DNA of 64,000 nucleotides, from positions 434,001 to 498,000 of the forward strand of contig JBAOKB010000170.1 in NCBI GenBank assembly GCA_037044905.1. Direction: 5' to 3'. The stretch comes from Hortaea werneckii (taxonomy: Eukaryota > Ascomycota > Dothideomycetes > Mycosphaerellales > Teratosphaeriaceae). The notes below the pieces were generated by a model that saw only the letters and a list, made by a program, of their open reading frames with translations, searched no databases and was not told the origin of the DNA. Below, in pieces: positions 1-11,599 of the stretch. Position numbers and translations under genes: made by a program. Position 1 is the stretch's first letter. Each line of letters begins with the position of its first letter.

Positions 1-885
1 GAGAAGTTCGCCGCATGGCTTGCGAGAGGGTTGGTGTCCCCGACTACCCTGGTCCTTGGGAGGAGGTACGATAGAATTTCCTGCCGGAGTTCCAGGGGAA
101 GTTTTAGAAGCGGGAAATTTAGGCTTGAAGCTTGCTGGAGAGCGGGAGCGTTGCTCGAGCTCGTCAAAAGATTCATGGCGAGGAAGCTGGTGGTGGAAGT
201 GATGTTTCTGTTTTTGTTGCTGTCCTGTTGCTCGCTGTGGCGGGGCAGATCGCTGGCTATGGTCGTCGGTGCAAAATGAGGGGTGACATGGTAGTCGCGA
301 CAGTTGTAATGACCTGTATCCATGCCCTGTGGCTAGCCAGCTAGCCGTGAATGAAAGAACGAGTGGTCAAGACGTGGTACCTCGCTCACCGAGGTGAGGC
401 ATAGAACATTCGATAAGCTGATATCGAATGAGGTTGGCTCAGCGGGAGTCGCCTCCTGGGCCGTCTCGCCCGTTAGGCCATGCGGAGGGTGATCCACTCA
501 AGCCTGGGGGAACCGGGGGGTGTTGATCTGTACACAGCAGGACACGTCGTGCCATCCTCTTCCCTTTCCACACCACCAGCAACGATGAGCAAAGCACTCG
601 ACATGGCCATCAGTGGCCCGGCGATAATGCCCTTGGATCTCGACGTTGCGATGAGTGCCTTTATGTATAGCCCCAACGGAGGGGTCGACATCATTTGAGC
701 GTATAGGTCTCACCGTCCCATCACCCAGAACGGAGCGATTGGACGCCATTATATAACGCTGCAACACGAAGCTACAGGAGGAAGACGAGAGTTGATACGA
801 AGCCAGAGACTAGTACGCGGAGGGAGCAAAACATCGACAAACAATCTGGAACCGAACCTACGATAGCCCTTACCGAACCGCAACC
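1..885. other. no supported gene; possible tail of an upstream gene, then F-box gene promoter
   Basis: Short overlapping open frames occur in the first 340 bases on the plus strand but none has a recognisable domain. One frame ending near base 113 (residues VPDYPGPWEEVR) has a natural-looking composition and could be the C-terminus of a gene that begins before the window, but I cannot confirm this. From about 350 to 885 I see no coding signal. This part is the likely promoter and leader of the F-box gene that starts at 886. Confidence 0.3.
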
Positions 886-1950
886 ATGTTCTTCGACATC
901 CTCCCAAACGAGATCGTCACCCACATCTTTCACTCCCTATCCGACATCTCGTCTGTTCTCGCCCTTGCATCGACCTGTCATCATTTCCATGACGTCTATC
1001 AGAAGCAGAAGCTCAGCATCCTGACTCAGGCTGCTGATGCTGAGCTAGGCCCCATCGATGACATTGTTCAGATAGTGACGCAGAACACATCGCAGCCTGC
1101 ACATATCCGCCGAAATGTTCCCATGAGCGACGCCCTGCTGAAAGACATCTGGCGAGTCGGCAAGGTCGCACAGCAGTGGGAAGATGTGTACCCTTTCAAG
1201 AAGTGGAAGAACGACTACTCTGCACGCCGACTCCTAACTCCTGCGGAACGCTACACCCTCCGACGAGCCATCTACCGCGTCTGGCTCTTCAGCGCCGCCT
1301 TCCACACCCGCCAATACATCCGCACGTCCCGCAACCTCCCGCACATCATGCACGAACGCGCCCTGCTCCTGCACAACTTCAGCACCGTCGAACTCAGCGA
1401 AATGCTCGACGTGCACGGCATCCTCAAGGACGTCATCGCCAACAACATCTGTCCCTCCAACGGCAAGATCCGCCAGAAATTCCACAAGCGCTACCCGGAA
1501 AGCAACCACCAGCTCCTCTTCAACATCCACCTGAACTACCCGCCTCCACCAACCGCTTCCTGGCAAGCCGGCGCAGGCGACGGCTGGTTCAACAGCTCCC
1601 TCATCACCTCCGCCAAATACCACCAGACCCACCTGTCCCGCCTGCAGCCTAGCCGTTTCCACGAGCCCGGCAGCGAAGGCTGGGGCGACGATATAAGCCA
1701 TTTCTACGTCGTCGAAGATATGTCGAAGCTCGACCCAGGGCAGATTCTGTTCTTGAAGAATCGTGCGCCGCTGAAACAGCAGGTGGATATGTGGCTCAGG
1801 ACTTCGCTCGACGGAGGCGTCGAGTGGTTTGTGAATAATGGGGAGACTTTCTCCGAGACGTTGGGGTTTGTCATTCGGCAGCGTGGGGGCGATATGGAGG
1901 CTTTGAGGGGGGCGGTGGCGGAGGGTGAAATGGGGAGTTGCTGTTCTTGA
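886..1950 (+). CDS. F-box domain protein (SCF substrate receptor-like)
   Basis: This is a single uninterrupted frame of 354 codons. Residues 1-40 form an F-box (start FFDILPNEIVTHIFHSL, then a conserved LALASTCHHFHDVY), which in known families binds Skp1 and links a substrate to a cullin-RING ubiquitin ligase. The rest is a helical region rich in His, Arg and Trp with no repeat type that I recognise, so the substrate is unknown. The first ATG sits directly at the F-box, which fixes the start well. No intron is needed. The function as an SCF adaptor is inferred from the domain alone. It is the only multi-hundred-codon gene in the first 13 kb that is not broken by frame changes. Confidence 0.85.
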   Translation: MFFDILPNEIVTHIFHSLSDISSVLALASTCHHFHDVYQKQKLSILTQAADAELGPIDDIVQIVTQNTSQPAHIRRNVPMSDALLKDIWRVGKVAQQWEDVYPFKKWKNDYSARRLLTPAERYTLRRAIYRVWLFSAAFHTRQYIRTSRNLPHIMHERALLLHNFSTVELSEMLDVHGILKDVIANNICPSNGKIRQKFHKRYPESNHQLLFNIHLNYPPPPTASWQAGAGDGWFNSSLITSAKYHQTHLSRLQPSRFHEPGSEGWGDDISHFYVVEDMSKLDPGQILFLKNRAPLKQQVDMWLRTSLDGGVEWFVNNGETFSETLGFVIRQRGGDMEALRGAVAEGEMGSCCS

Positions 1951-2487
1951 GGCTGAGGTGTGAAGGAGTAAAGGGCGTGGGGACGTGGTGTATTGGTTGG
2001 GGAGGGTGTAATGGGGAGTAGATTGAGAGTGTAGCTGTGATTTACCTGGTCCATTGACTTTACATAACTTGTTGCTATCACTGTATTGAACTTTGGCTAT
2101 ATATACTGAGCCTGATATGTTAAGAGGGATGCCTTGTTGAAGCACTTTTTAGTGCAGCGTGGCAACCCTTGTACGGAGATTCCTTCGTTCAGGTCCCTGC
2201 TTCTGTGATGATAGTGAAGCATGCCAGGCTGCTAAAAAGCAGTGAAACATATGTCACTTGGGCCGTCGAACGTGATCGGTCTCATGCTCGAGTGCACGCA
2301 GACCGATGCATAATAGTGAAGGTCTCACCGAGGGCGACATCAGTAGTGATCACAGTGCAACTGATAAAGGAACTCGAATGCTGACATTTATGTGTCTTCA
2401 AGCACCTATCACTTGATCTCTGAATTCTCAATTCAGTGCAGTCAATTACAAGGAAATAGCAAGTTACTACGATTTTGAAATACCGAG
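1951..2487. other. intergenic, no gene seen
   Basis: This holds the 3' region of the F-box gene and the upstream region of the next plus-strand gene. The open frames on the minus strand here are antisense shadows of the neighbouring genes. Confidence 0.5.
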
Positions 2488-3328
2488 ATGTCAGGGGATT
2501 CAAAGACCCGTTCTCAACGGGGATTTCCTGGCGGAAGGCAGAACCCAAGCGGGACATTCCCAGGTAGACCAGGTGCGCCATTCCAAGGGGCGCACCGTTC
2601 CATGGGGCAGCATTCCCAGCTGGAACAGGAAAGCCTTTCTCATTTGGACCGATACCGAGGGACGACCCACCACCCGGACCGTCAAAGACCATACGTGAAC
2701 ATATCGTCGATCGCCTTGAAGAGCAGAAAAAATGGCTTGCGAAACTGCACAAGGCGAACAAAGCCCTGATCGAGATTGCCGAAACGACGGCGACCTCTGG
2801 CAAGCGGAGTGCCGCGGACGAGGTCATATCAGGTGAGAAGGCTGACATGGTCGCCTCGGTCGGCTGGCCTGGGATCCTGCATCATCCGGGCGGTCTCGGC
2901 AGCACAAACGCAGATCCATGGTCCAACTTTGGATCTTCTGGGACTGCGTGGAACCAGAACGCGTTCAGGAATATGCCGCCGGGTGTTCAGCCAGGGAGAG
3001 GTCGGAATGATATAAGGCGTCTTCCATGGGCGTCAGGAGAGACTGTTCACTATACCAGGCGTCGCCGGAACATGGAGAATCTGCTCCCGACTCAGCGGTA
3101 TGATGCTCTGGAGCAGGAGATTATGGCTCTTGCCGCTGTAGCTTTGAAGGATGAGAACAACGGCACGCTGTTTGGGGACCCTTTTCCAAAGGCGATGCTG
3201 GATCTGAAGTCGCGGAAGAAGTGCTTGAGTAAGGTGTTGCAGCTTGCTGGGAGGAGGATTCGGATTCTTCTGATGATAGCGATTCAGCAGAGGACGAGGA
3301 TGATGGTGGTAGCGACGATAACGGGTAG
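2488..3328 (+). CDS. unknown protein with proline-rich start and acidic tail, frame broken
   Basis: I do not recognise this gene. Three frames join into one plausible product. The first, from ATG 2488 to about 2580, is Gly/Pro-rich (GFPGGRQNPSGTFPG). The second, open from about 2565 to about 3240, carries a predicted helix (REHIVDRLEEQKKWLAKLHK) followed by a Gly/Asn-rich and then a charged region. The third, up to the TAG at 3326-3328, encodes a long Asp/Glu/Ser tail (EEDSDSSDDSDSAEDEDDGG) that is hard to explain by chance. No credible intron joins them: a GTAAGG..CAG segment near 3234 is only 14 nt. Both changes look like one-base losses. It could be a real gene with sequencing errors or a decayed one. 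Confidence 0.45.
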
Positions 3329-3641
3329 CGTGGGCTATTGAAATGCAGTACGATCACCTCGTCCAGACTCTTCATATGAGCTGTTCTCAATCACTTGTAT
3401 GCAATTCTCATCTTACTGTACTAGGTGTTGCATGTCTTCATATCGACAGTGAAGTAGGGAGAGGCCGAGGAGGCATCGCCTCAATGTCAGATGGTCTGTG
3501 CGTTGGAGAGTAACGTTCATGCTGTAGCCCATACCATCCATCCTATCCATAGCTTGGACCTTAACGTGTACCACCACTTGTCCTTTCCCAGGATTCCATT
3601 TCGCATTCAAACATGTTCTCTTCGACCCGATAGCAAGAAAG
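3329..3641. promoter_or_regulatory. upstream region of VPS18
   Basis: About 310 bases lie between the acidic-tail gene and the VPS18 start codon. No specific motif could be supported. Confidence 0.35.
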
Positions 3642-6562
3642 ATGTCGTTCGACCCTACAGGCGGGTACGCCGCCACCGCCGCCCAAGATGCAAATGAGCT
3701 CCCCATCTTCGACGTGCAGCGGGTACAGCTCCGCTTCGACATCTCGGCCGACTTCGTTGCAGCTCAGGTTGCCAACAACGTCTTGATCTTGGCCCTCTCG
3801 ACCGGTCGCATATTACGCTTCGATCTCGACAATGCCGAGGATATCGACGACATCGATCTGCCCAAGCGGCCGGCGGAGATTGGTGTCATCCGGCGCTTGT
3901 TCATGGACCCTTCGGCGAGCCACTTGATCATAAGCACAACCCTGGGAGAGAACTATTATCTGCACACGCAATCGAGGCAACCGAAGGCATTGGGTAGCCT
4001 CAAGGGTGTACAGATTGAGAGCGTTGCCTGGAGCCCGTCACAACCTACGGCCTCTACCAGGGAGATCCTCATCGGAGCTGCGGATGGGAATGTGTACGAG
4101 ACATACATCGAACCGACGACCGAATTCTACAGGAGGCAGGAGAGATATGTGAAGAGTGTGTACAATCCTCAGGATGGCGCCATCATTGGCATATTCGCAG
4201 ATGTACTCTCGTCCAGGCCAGAGACAAGACGGGTCATGGTCGCGACCGCTCACAAATTGCTGCATTTCTCCGGACGCACGGGTAGATCTGGGCATGAAGG
4301 AAGCGGGAGCATCTATTTGAAACTATTTGAAAGTGAGACGCCTGCCGTGCACGAGATCGACCGAACTGGTACGGCACATCCAGCTATGTTGGCGGTTTCG
4401 CCCAATGCTCCGGATGCTTCGCAACCCACCGTGGAGATGAGTCGACCGAAAGAGCATACGCTTGGCTTTCTAACCAAGGCATCTTCCATGGCAACCTCAA
4501 GACTTCCGCTGCGGACCCTGCGGTCCTTGGTAGACAGCTCTTTCGAGAATCAAAGCTGTTGCCTCAGTCAAAGCTGCCTTCAACCCAGACTTCAGGTGGG
4601 CGAAACAAAGCCCAACAGCCGCCGATCAATTCTGTCGCGCTGACCAGTTTCACGTTCTGGCTTTGGTGGACGGCAGAATCACTGCAACTAATCGTTTAGA
4701 TGAGAGTCTCGTCTACAACCAACAGGTCCTCGACCATGGACAAGGCAGCCTTGGCCTTTTTGTGGATCACCAGAAAAACACATTTTGGCTCTTCACTTCG
4801 AACGAGATCTTTGAAATTGTTGCGACGGATGAGGAGAGAAACGTTTGGCGCATTTTGCTTAAGCAGGGGCAGTATGAGGCTGCTCAGCAATATGCTAAGA
4901 CCCTGATCAGAAGGACGCTGTAGCTTCTATGACAGGCGATCATTTGATCAATCAGGGTAGGTTCATGGACGCAGCCAGTGTGCTTGGTAAAAGTACAAAG
5001 GCGTTTGAGGACGTAGCGCTAAGCTTCATTGACCATGGCGAAAACGATGCTTTAAGGAAGTATCTGCTTGTGAAGCTCGGCACGCTTCCGAAGAAGGCCA
5101 TCATGCAAAGAACCATGGTTGCTTCCTGGCTCATCGAGCTCTTCATGGCGAAGCTGAATCAGTTGGACGACACGATCTCCACGAAAGCGGATCTTAGCGC
5201 GGATGGTCAATCTGGTAATGCTGCGGAGATGCAGAAACTCCTTCCCAGATGCGCAAAGAATATCAAGACTTTGTTGGCAAGTACAAGTCTGACCTGGACC
5301 GGAAGACTGTTTACGAGATTATTGGGAGCCATGGCCGAGAAGAAGAGCTCCTGTTCTACGCCAATGTTGTAGACGACTGCGATTACGTCATTTCTTACTG
5401 GGTGCAGCGAGAGCGATGGAATGAAGCCATGACTGTGCTGAAGAAGCAGACGGAGCCGGAGATGTTTTACAGATATTCAGCTGTGCTGATGGCCCATGTC
5501 GCCGTTGACTTAGTCGAGGTGCTGATGCGTCAGGGGCAACTGGAGATCAAGAAGCTCATACCTGCACTGCTGAACTACAACAGTCTTGTCGGTTCATCTC
5601 TACCGCTTGCTCAGAACCAAGCGATCCGATATCTTCTCTTTTGCATTAACCACACTCACACAACCGAGCCTGCCGTTCACAACACTCTAATTCTCCCTCT
5701 ACGCCTCCCACTCGACCAAAGACGAATCTGCTCTGCTTGGCTATCTTGAGACCCAAGCGCAGGCGCGCGAGCAAAATTACGATGCCGACTTTGCCCTTCG
5801 TCTCTGCATCTCGCACAAACGTGTACAAAGTGCCGTGCACGTGTACACCAGTATGCGGCAGTACGCTGCTGCTGTCGACCTCGCCTTACGCTACGATTAC
5901 GTCGAACTCGCTGCGGAAGTTGCAGACACGCCAGGAGTAGACAATGCGCTGCGGAAGAAGCTCTGGTTGAAGGTGGCGAAGAAGGTCATCCAGCGGGAAA
6001 AAGGCATCGAAGCGCTATCGACTTCCTCAAGCGGTGCGAACTGCTCCGGATAGAAGACTTGATCCCTTTCTTCCCGGACTTCATCGTGATTGATGATTTC
6101 AAAGGAAGAAATCTGCACCGCGTTAGAGGAATACAGCCGGCAGATTGAGGATCTGAAGCGCGAAATGGACGAGAGTTCGTCGACGGCGCAGCACATCAAA
6201 GACGACATTAAAGCGCTCGATCAGCGGTATGCGATTGTCGAGCCTGGGGAGCGATGCTGGAAGTGCAGGTTACCGCTCTCATGCGCCAGTTCTTCGTCTT
6301 CCCCTGCCAGCACGGCTTCCATGCCGACTGTCTGGGTGAGATGGTGATGGGTATGATCGGGGCAGGGAAAAGCAAGCGTATCAGAGAGCTTCAGCGGGAG
6401 ATTGGCCGAGGCGTTGCCATGGGGAAGAGGAGGGAAGGTATGGTGCGCGAGCTTGATGGCCTTGTGGCGGGAAGCTGTGTCCTGTGCAGTGAGATGGCGG
6501 TCAAGATGATCGATGAGCCGTTCGTCACTGCGGCGGATAATAAGGCGGATTGGGCGGTTTGA
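3642..6562 (+). CDS. VPS18: vacuolar protein sorting protein 18 (HOPS/CORVET subunit), frame broken about eight times
   Basis: The joined product matches the Pep3/Vps18/deep-orange family. An N-terminal beta-propeller (FVAAQVANNVLILALSTG, then FAWLSNQGIFHG-like AYAWLSNQGIFHG) is followed by an alpha-solenoid clathrin-repeat region. It ends in a RING-H2 finger with CWKC, CQHGFHADC and CVLC. Vps18 is a core subunit of the HOPS and CORVET tethers that drive fusion at endosomes and the vacuole. The frame changes near 4.42, 4.645, 4.90, 5.245, 5.69, 6.005, 6.09 and 6.27 kb, without splice sites. Six changes fit one-base losses and two fit one-base gains. Between breaks the true frame has no stops and the sequence is well conserved, which points to indel errors in the assembly more than to long decay. 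The gene appears intronless. Confidence 0.85.
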
Positions 6563-6808
6563 TGTTTGGTCCCCTGTGTGTGAATAAATGTGATACCCTG
6601 ATTGGAAACATAAGATGATCAAATCATAGCTCTGTGAACGATACTAAGCGCTCCGAACGTATAGACATTCAATGTTTGACGATCGAAGAGTTTCACCATA
6701 GGCCACGAGACTCTTGATCTTCTGGGTGGAAGGAACTTCTCGTGAAAAGGATCTTGAAGCCACGCCTAGCGACTATGTGGATCTATAGGATTCTCGAGTG
6801 CCAAGTTC
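6563..6808. other. short convergent intergenic region
   Basis: This lies between the 3' ends of VPS18 (plus) and the small minus-strand gene. It contains likely 3' untranslated sequence and no gene. Confidence 0.4.
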
Positions 6809-7185
6809 TCAAGCACTACCGCCGCCGTCACCACCGCCAACGCCACCGGGAGGACCCATCGCTCTCTGCATCATCTGGGATTGCCTGCAATCGTCAGCAC
6901 CCCTTTCCCTCCGCTGGCCGAGAAGAAGAGGAGACGATCTTACCATCCCCCCGATCCTGGTCCTCCCCCCGCCGGGCCAGGTGAACCCATACCGCTCGAT
7001 CGCACAGAATCATCGCTGTCGGAGTCCCGTCGGCGGGAAAGGTTGGACAGTCCGCCTACAGGCATATACTCAGATGCGCTGCCCTTTTTCTTCGACCTGG
7101 ACTTTTCACCGGAGGACTTGATCTTGCGGCGTACGTAGGCCCGGCGTTTGGGATCTATTTCGACGGATGAGTATTTTTGGCCCAT
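6809..7185 (-). CDS. small basic and glycine-rich unknown protein, two exons
   Basis: Exon 1 runs from ATG 7185 down to 6944, the intron is 6944-1 to 6885 (59 nt, donor GTAAGA, acceptor GCAG), and exon 2 is 6884 to 6809. Splicing gives 105 codons in one frame. The product starts MGQKYSSVEIDPKRR, then has a Lys/Arg/Ser-rich stretch and an acidic Ser patch (RRDSDSDDS). It ends in Gly/Pro-rich sequence (GPPGGVGGGDGGG). Continuation of the glycine-rich character across the intron supports the model. The N-terminal MGxxxS pattern could allow N-myristoylation, which is inference. No family is recognised. It converges on VPS18. Confidence 0.55.
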
Positions 7186-8423
7186 TTTAATTTTACCTGA
7201 GCTGCTAGATGATTGGGGAGAAGAGGGATACTGTACAAGACCATTCCTTGGGGAAAGATATATCAACGGTCCGCCACAGGTGCAGTAGGCACTGGATGAA
7301 TGCCTGTCATGGTGCATCTAAGCATCTTCCACTGGGGAGGTACGCCGTACGCGCGGTACTGTAAGCTATGAATTTGGTCTTCACTATCGCAATCAAGGCT
7401 TCTGCTGGTGTACATAGAAGGGTTGCATCGACTGTTAGTGCCGGATGTAAAGACGCGCAGTGTAGTGCCAGTGAAATAAGGGGCGCGATTCTATGAGTCC
7501 TTTTCGGCAAATATAACCATTCACTGCGTCCGGTTCGCTGACTTATTGACCATGTATCAAGATCCATGCAAAGGAAGCCTTGACCTCGGCTGGATCTGGA
7601 TCTGAAACCTCTTCGTCGCCCGTCAGTGATCCCTTTGCATTGTGGTTTTCTCAATTTGCCCCCTTAACTTTCTTCCTGACTTGTTCAATTGTGACAAAAT
7701 CCATGCCGACTTACAGCTGTGCAACAGAGACTCTCAGTAGGATCTCCTATTTTCGCTACCTCTATGCCTGTTATATCCTGGACGCTCTACTTTCAATGTC
7801 CTCCGGCGGCCCAATACCTTCACACGAAGCTGAATATTGCAGGCGAGGTACATACCATTGAAAGATTCTTGTGTGTATGAGGGTTAGGAGTGGTTGTGAC
7901 TCCTTTGCTTCGACACATCCACCAGATCATGCCGCCCTAGGCGGGACCCCAAGGAATCAAGGATCAAAATACTAGGGTTACCTTTCCAAATGCATTGATC
8001 CTAGCTAAGCTACATACACACCTGACTGCCTATAAAGCAACACAGAATGAGCTCGGCCAGAAGTTGGGAGCCGCCTGTGGCTTGTCATCCTACAAACCTC
8101 TGACCCCCCCTGGTTGGCTCCTCAAACACGACCGATCGTTTCAAAACATGCCACTGGATTGCGCTTGGATCTCAGTCAGAGTCATCGCTAACAGTAGGGC
8201 AAATACAATAACCAGGCGTACAACCATAGCAGACTTGTTTCCTCCACTTCGTAGTAGGCATCGTGCGTCTGAAAGAGGAATGATGGGCCTCTCCTTTCGA
8301 CTGTGAGTTGAGTGGAGCTCTTCCATATCGAGTTGTGAATTGCAAGTCGAATGTCTCCCGGGTTTCATGACCTCGCTCCCTTACGCGCTGCTCGTCTTCG
8401 TGCGTCTTGCACCGATTTGAATC
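7186..8423. other. gene-free stretch
   Basis: About 1.2 kb with only short open frames on both strands, none with a domain, signal peptide or good splice partners. Nothing further is supported. Confidence 0.45.
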
Positions 8424-8970
8424 CTACGTCGTAGACGAAGCTGTCTGAGGAGGACGACCGAGCGCGCTGGGTGGAGCTGCTCTGGAATGGTTGGCGGGAA
8501 CGTTGGTCGTCTTGATTGAAGGATCCACTGTAATCGGATGCTGTGCCTGCGTGGGGTATGCCGTGTGTGTTGTGGAGGTCCCGCTGGATGAGGAGAAGTT
8601 GTAAGTCAGATAAGGATCCCTGCCGCGCTGGTCATGTGCTGCAGATGGTTGGTTTGGGTCTGATGCTGTTGTGGAAATTAGTGGCAAAGAGGTCTGGATT
8701 GTGTCCCAGTGTTTCCTGGTGATGGCGATTATGTGAGGCTGGTGCATAATTGACCGGGCCGTTATCGAAGAAACCTCGTGCGGGCCTAAGTGATGGATCG
8801 CTGTCGAAGTGCGATCTCTGCTGCCTATGAGTAGGATTTTGGGCATAAGGGCGCGGTGATCTTCGTCCCATCAACAATACTTCATCGTCGGGCTGTGGGC
8901 AGATGCAGTAGTCCTGGATGGCATCCGTAACAGACCATCGTATTGTATGTGAACTGGCGAACGGCTGCAA
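8424..8970 (-). CDS. possible small disordered protein, frame broken
   Basis: I do not recognise this gene. One minus-strand frame from 8970 gives a polar, His/Arg/Pro-rich product up to about 8650. An overlapping frame then continues to a stop at 8424 with Ser/Thr/Pro-rich sequence (SSSSGTSTTHTAYPTQ). The two halves have matching composition and meet near LFATNFHNS / SDPNQPSAAHDQ, so a single-base change near 8.66 kb would make one protein of about 180 residues. There is no domain evidence. It may be a real low-complexity protein or chance. Confidence 0.3.
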
Positions 8971-9447
8971 GGAGATGTATGGAAGGTCACAGACCCAGGG
9001 AAAAGGCGCAAGTCTTGAACAGATCGTGGTAAACGGGTCATGAATACGTGCCTACCTGTTTTAGTGAAGGGGTGGCGACTGTAGCTGTTGGCTTCACCAG
9101 TAATAACTCCCGGGTATGGAAGCGCTTAGCACTATTCGCGCGTAAATCAAGGCGCCGTGAATGCGGCGAACGCGTTCAGGGTTTGATACATTGGCACGCA
9201 GAAGAAGTGGACAGTAGTATGACCGAATACAGTAGATAGGCGAGATAGGTAGTGAATACAGATGAGCGTCAGGGTTCGTCCGGGCCGTGGCGCTGGTCAC
9301 CTCCGGCTCCAGACAGGTGGGACGGTCGAAATCTGGGGTAAGTCTGCAGGAATGTTATTACACAGGGCACTACTGCAACCACTGTATCAACTGGTACTGT
9401 CAGTGGCTGCAGATTGTCTTTCCACCGTCACCCTTCCGGAAGCGACC
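8971..9447. other. intergenic, upstream of the cation transporter
   Basis: No gene is supported here. The region lies between two divergently arranged genes and may hold the promoter of the transporter that starts at 9448. Confidence 0.35.
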
Positions 9448-11599
9448 ATGAGCGACGCCGGCTCGCAGCACCATGATCGGCCGCATCTGCCCGACACTCC
9501 GTCCAAGCCCCATCGGATCGCCCCTCTGAAAGGCTTCCTGCCGCTGGTCGAGGATACATCGCTGTCGACACGCGGCCAGCACCTGCCCGGCTTGCTCGCC
9601 TCATCATCCTCACCCATCGGCCCCTCCAAATCGAGCAGCAATGTCGCCGCCATGAAAGGGTGGCAGGCCCGCCGTCGCCGCAGCAGCCTGGGTGATTCCG
9701 ACGTCCCGGCGCGTCGCAGTACCGAGAGCGACAGGCCGCGATTCCAGGCCGAAGTCCCACCCACCTGAATGCGCAGGTCGATGCGGAGGTCCAGCGACGG
9801 CTGTCGGGAGTGCTGGGCTGGGGCGGAGGGGACGAAGCGGACGAGAGGCGGATGAGCATGGCGGCCAACGTCCTGATGACGCCCCAGATGCGCTCACAGC
9901 GTCTGATTGGCAACTCAAACCCGCGGTATAGATGGGAGCGGTACTGGCGGACAGAGGAAGAGCTGCAACACATGCCCAAGAAGATTCGCAAGTCCGTCTC
10001 CGCCACGATTCCCACTTCCCAAGGTCCAATGAATGCTGACTTCTGACAGATACTATGAGCGCAACAACTACCTGATACAACATTACATGTACATCGACCG
10101 CCTCCTCGACAGCAGTCTCCCTCACCACTTGATTCAGGAATATCACTCCACCAACCCTCCAAAGGGTCACAACTTCTCACCTTCCGACGTCCCTGCGACC
10201 ATCAGTGAGGAGCCCACTCCTTCTCAAAGCCCACAGCTCACCGGCAAGACGCCGAGGCAGGGCTCTATTGACCACCCCGCTTTGGCGAATGGAACTGCGG
10301 ACGGGACTCCGAATGATGGCATCCAGAAGGTCAAGCGGACTCCCAGAGATATCTACCGTCACAAGGAGTCGACCCACGATGACGGCAACGATGAAGCCAC
10401 GCCGCTGCTGCGCAGGACGACTTCGCAAGGGGATGAGGAAGCGCAGCTGCTGTTGCCGGATATCGAAGAAGAGGAAGAAGAAGCTAGTAGCTCGAGCCGG
10501 ATTGTCACGGTTGCAATCTGGATCAACTTCGTAGCTAACCTGGTTTTGCTGATTATGAAGATTGTCGTCGCGGCCCTCACCAGCTCCGTTTCTGTGCTAG
10601 CGTCCCTGGTTGACGCTGCCCTGGACTTTTTGAGTACTGCGATCATCTGGACCAGCAAATACTTGATTGAGAATACGGATCAATATGGTTATCCAGCCGG
10701 TAAGTTATTGCGCTACCTTTCAATTGCTTTGGCAGACCGCAAGGCCTGCTCATGCCAGCTGACATGCTAACAACACATAGGCCGTCGTCGTCTCGAGCCT
10801 GTCGGTGTCCTTGTCTTCTCAGTCATCATGATCACCGCTTTCTTCCAGGTCCTCCTCGAAGGTGTTCAAAAGCTATTCGGCGCTGATCGCACCATCGTCA
10901 GCCTGACGATCCCGCTATCGTCATCATGGCCAGCACCGTTGTGATCAAGTTCCTTTGCTGGCTTTGGTGTCGCCTTGTCAAGAACAGCTCCGTCCAAGCC
11001 CTCGCTCAGGACGCCATGACCGACGTCGTCTTCAACACCTTCTCGATCATCTTTCCCTGGTAGGATTCTATACCGATATTTGGTGGCTGGATCCGCTGGG
11101 TGGCGTTATTCTTTCGCTCTATGTCATCCTGAACTGGTCATCGACATCTAGTATGCATATCCGAAACCTGACCGGTTGCGCTGCGACGGCCGATGAGAGG
11201 AACGTGCTGCTTTACCTAACTATGCGTTTCGCAAAGACCATCAAGCAGATTCAGGGCCTGCAGGCTTATCATTCAGGTGATAAGCTGAATGTTGAAGTAG
11301 ACTGTGTGCTGGACGAAGGCACAAGTCTAAGGGACAGCCATGATTTAGGCGAGTCACTGCAATATGTGCTGGAGAGCGTGCCAAATGGTAAGTCACTGCT
11401 TCTTCCGATCTGCTCATGCAATCATTTGCATTTCGCAACCGATATAGCAGCAATCAGCTTGCAAAAGCCATCCTGATGTCAGGTGTACACACCTTGTCCT
11501 ATGTACACACAGCTGACTCAATCTATAGTTGACCGTGCGTTTGTGCACCTGGACTATGCTTCCTACAACCTGCCTTCGCATCTGCAGCAAGATTCTTAA
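9448..11599 (+). CDS. Mn-type cation diffusion facilitator, four exons, three frame breaks
   Basis: The C-terminal half is a cation diffusion facilitator. Membrane helix 2 carries LVDAALDF and helix 5 carries QDAMTDV. The two DxxxD metal sites are known to mark the Mn-transporting subgroup, whereas Zn members have HxxxD. A cytosolic domain follows (KLNVEVDCVLDEG, then FVHLDYA). The N-terminal half is a long Ser/Pro-rich region with an acidic stretch before helix 1. Introns: 9992-10049 (58 nt, weak donor GTCCGT), 10700-10780 (81 nt) and 11388-11528 (141 nt). The frame slips near 9.76 kb, at about 10911 (one G missing in CCGGCT) and at about 11058 (one T missing in CCTTGG). All fit one-base losses. 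The stop is the TAA at 11597. Likely substrate Mn2+ at a Golgi or vacuolar membrane is inferred from the family. Confidence 0.8.

Noticed and set aside
1234..2145. 303-codon minus-strand frame over the F-box gene
   Set aside because: It is antisense to a clear F-box protein and has no domain of its own.
3225..3250. A 14-nt GTAAGG..CAG segment as an intron in the acidic-tail gene
   Set aside because: It is far below the minimum length of fungal introns; a frame break is more likely.
7580..7861. 93-codon plus-strand frame with hydrophobic stretches
   Set aside because: No convincing signal peptide or membrane topology and no neighbouring exon; likely chance.
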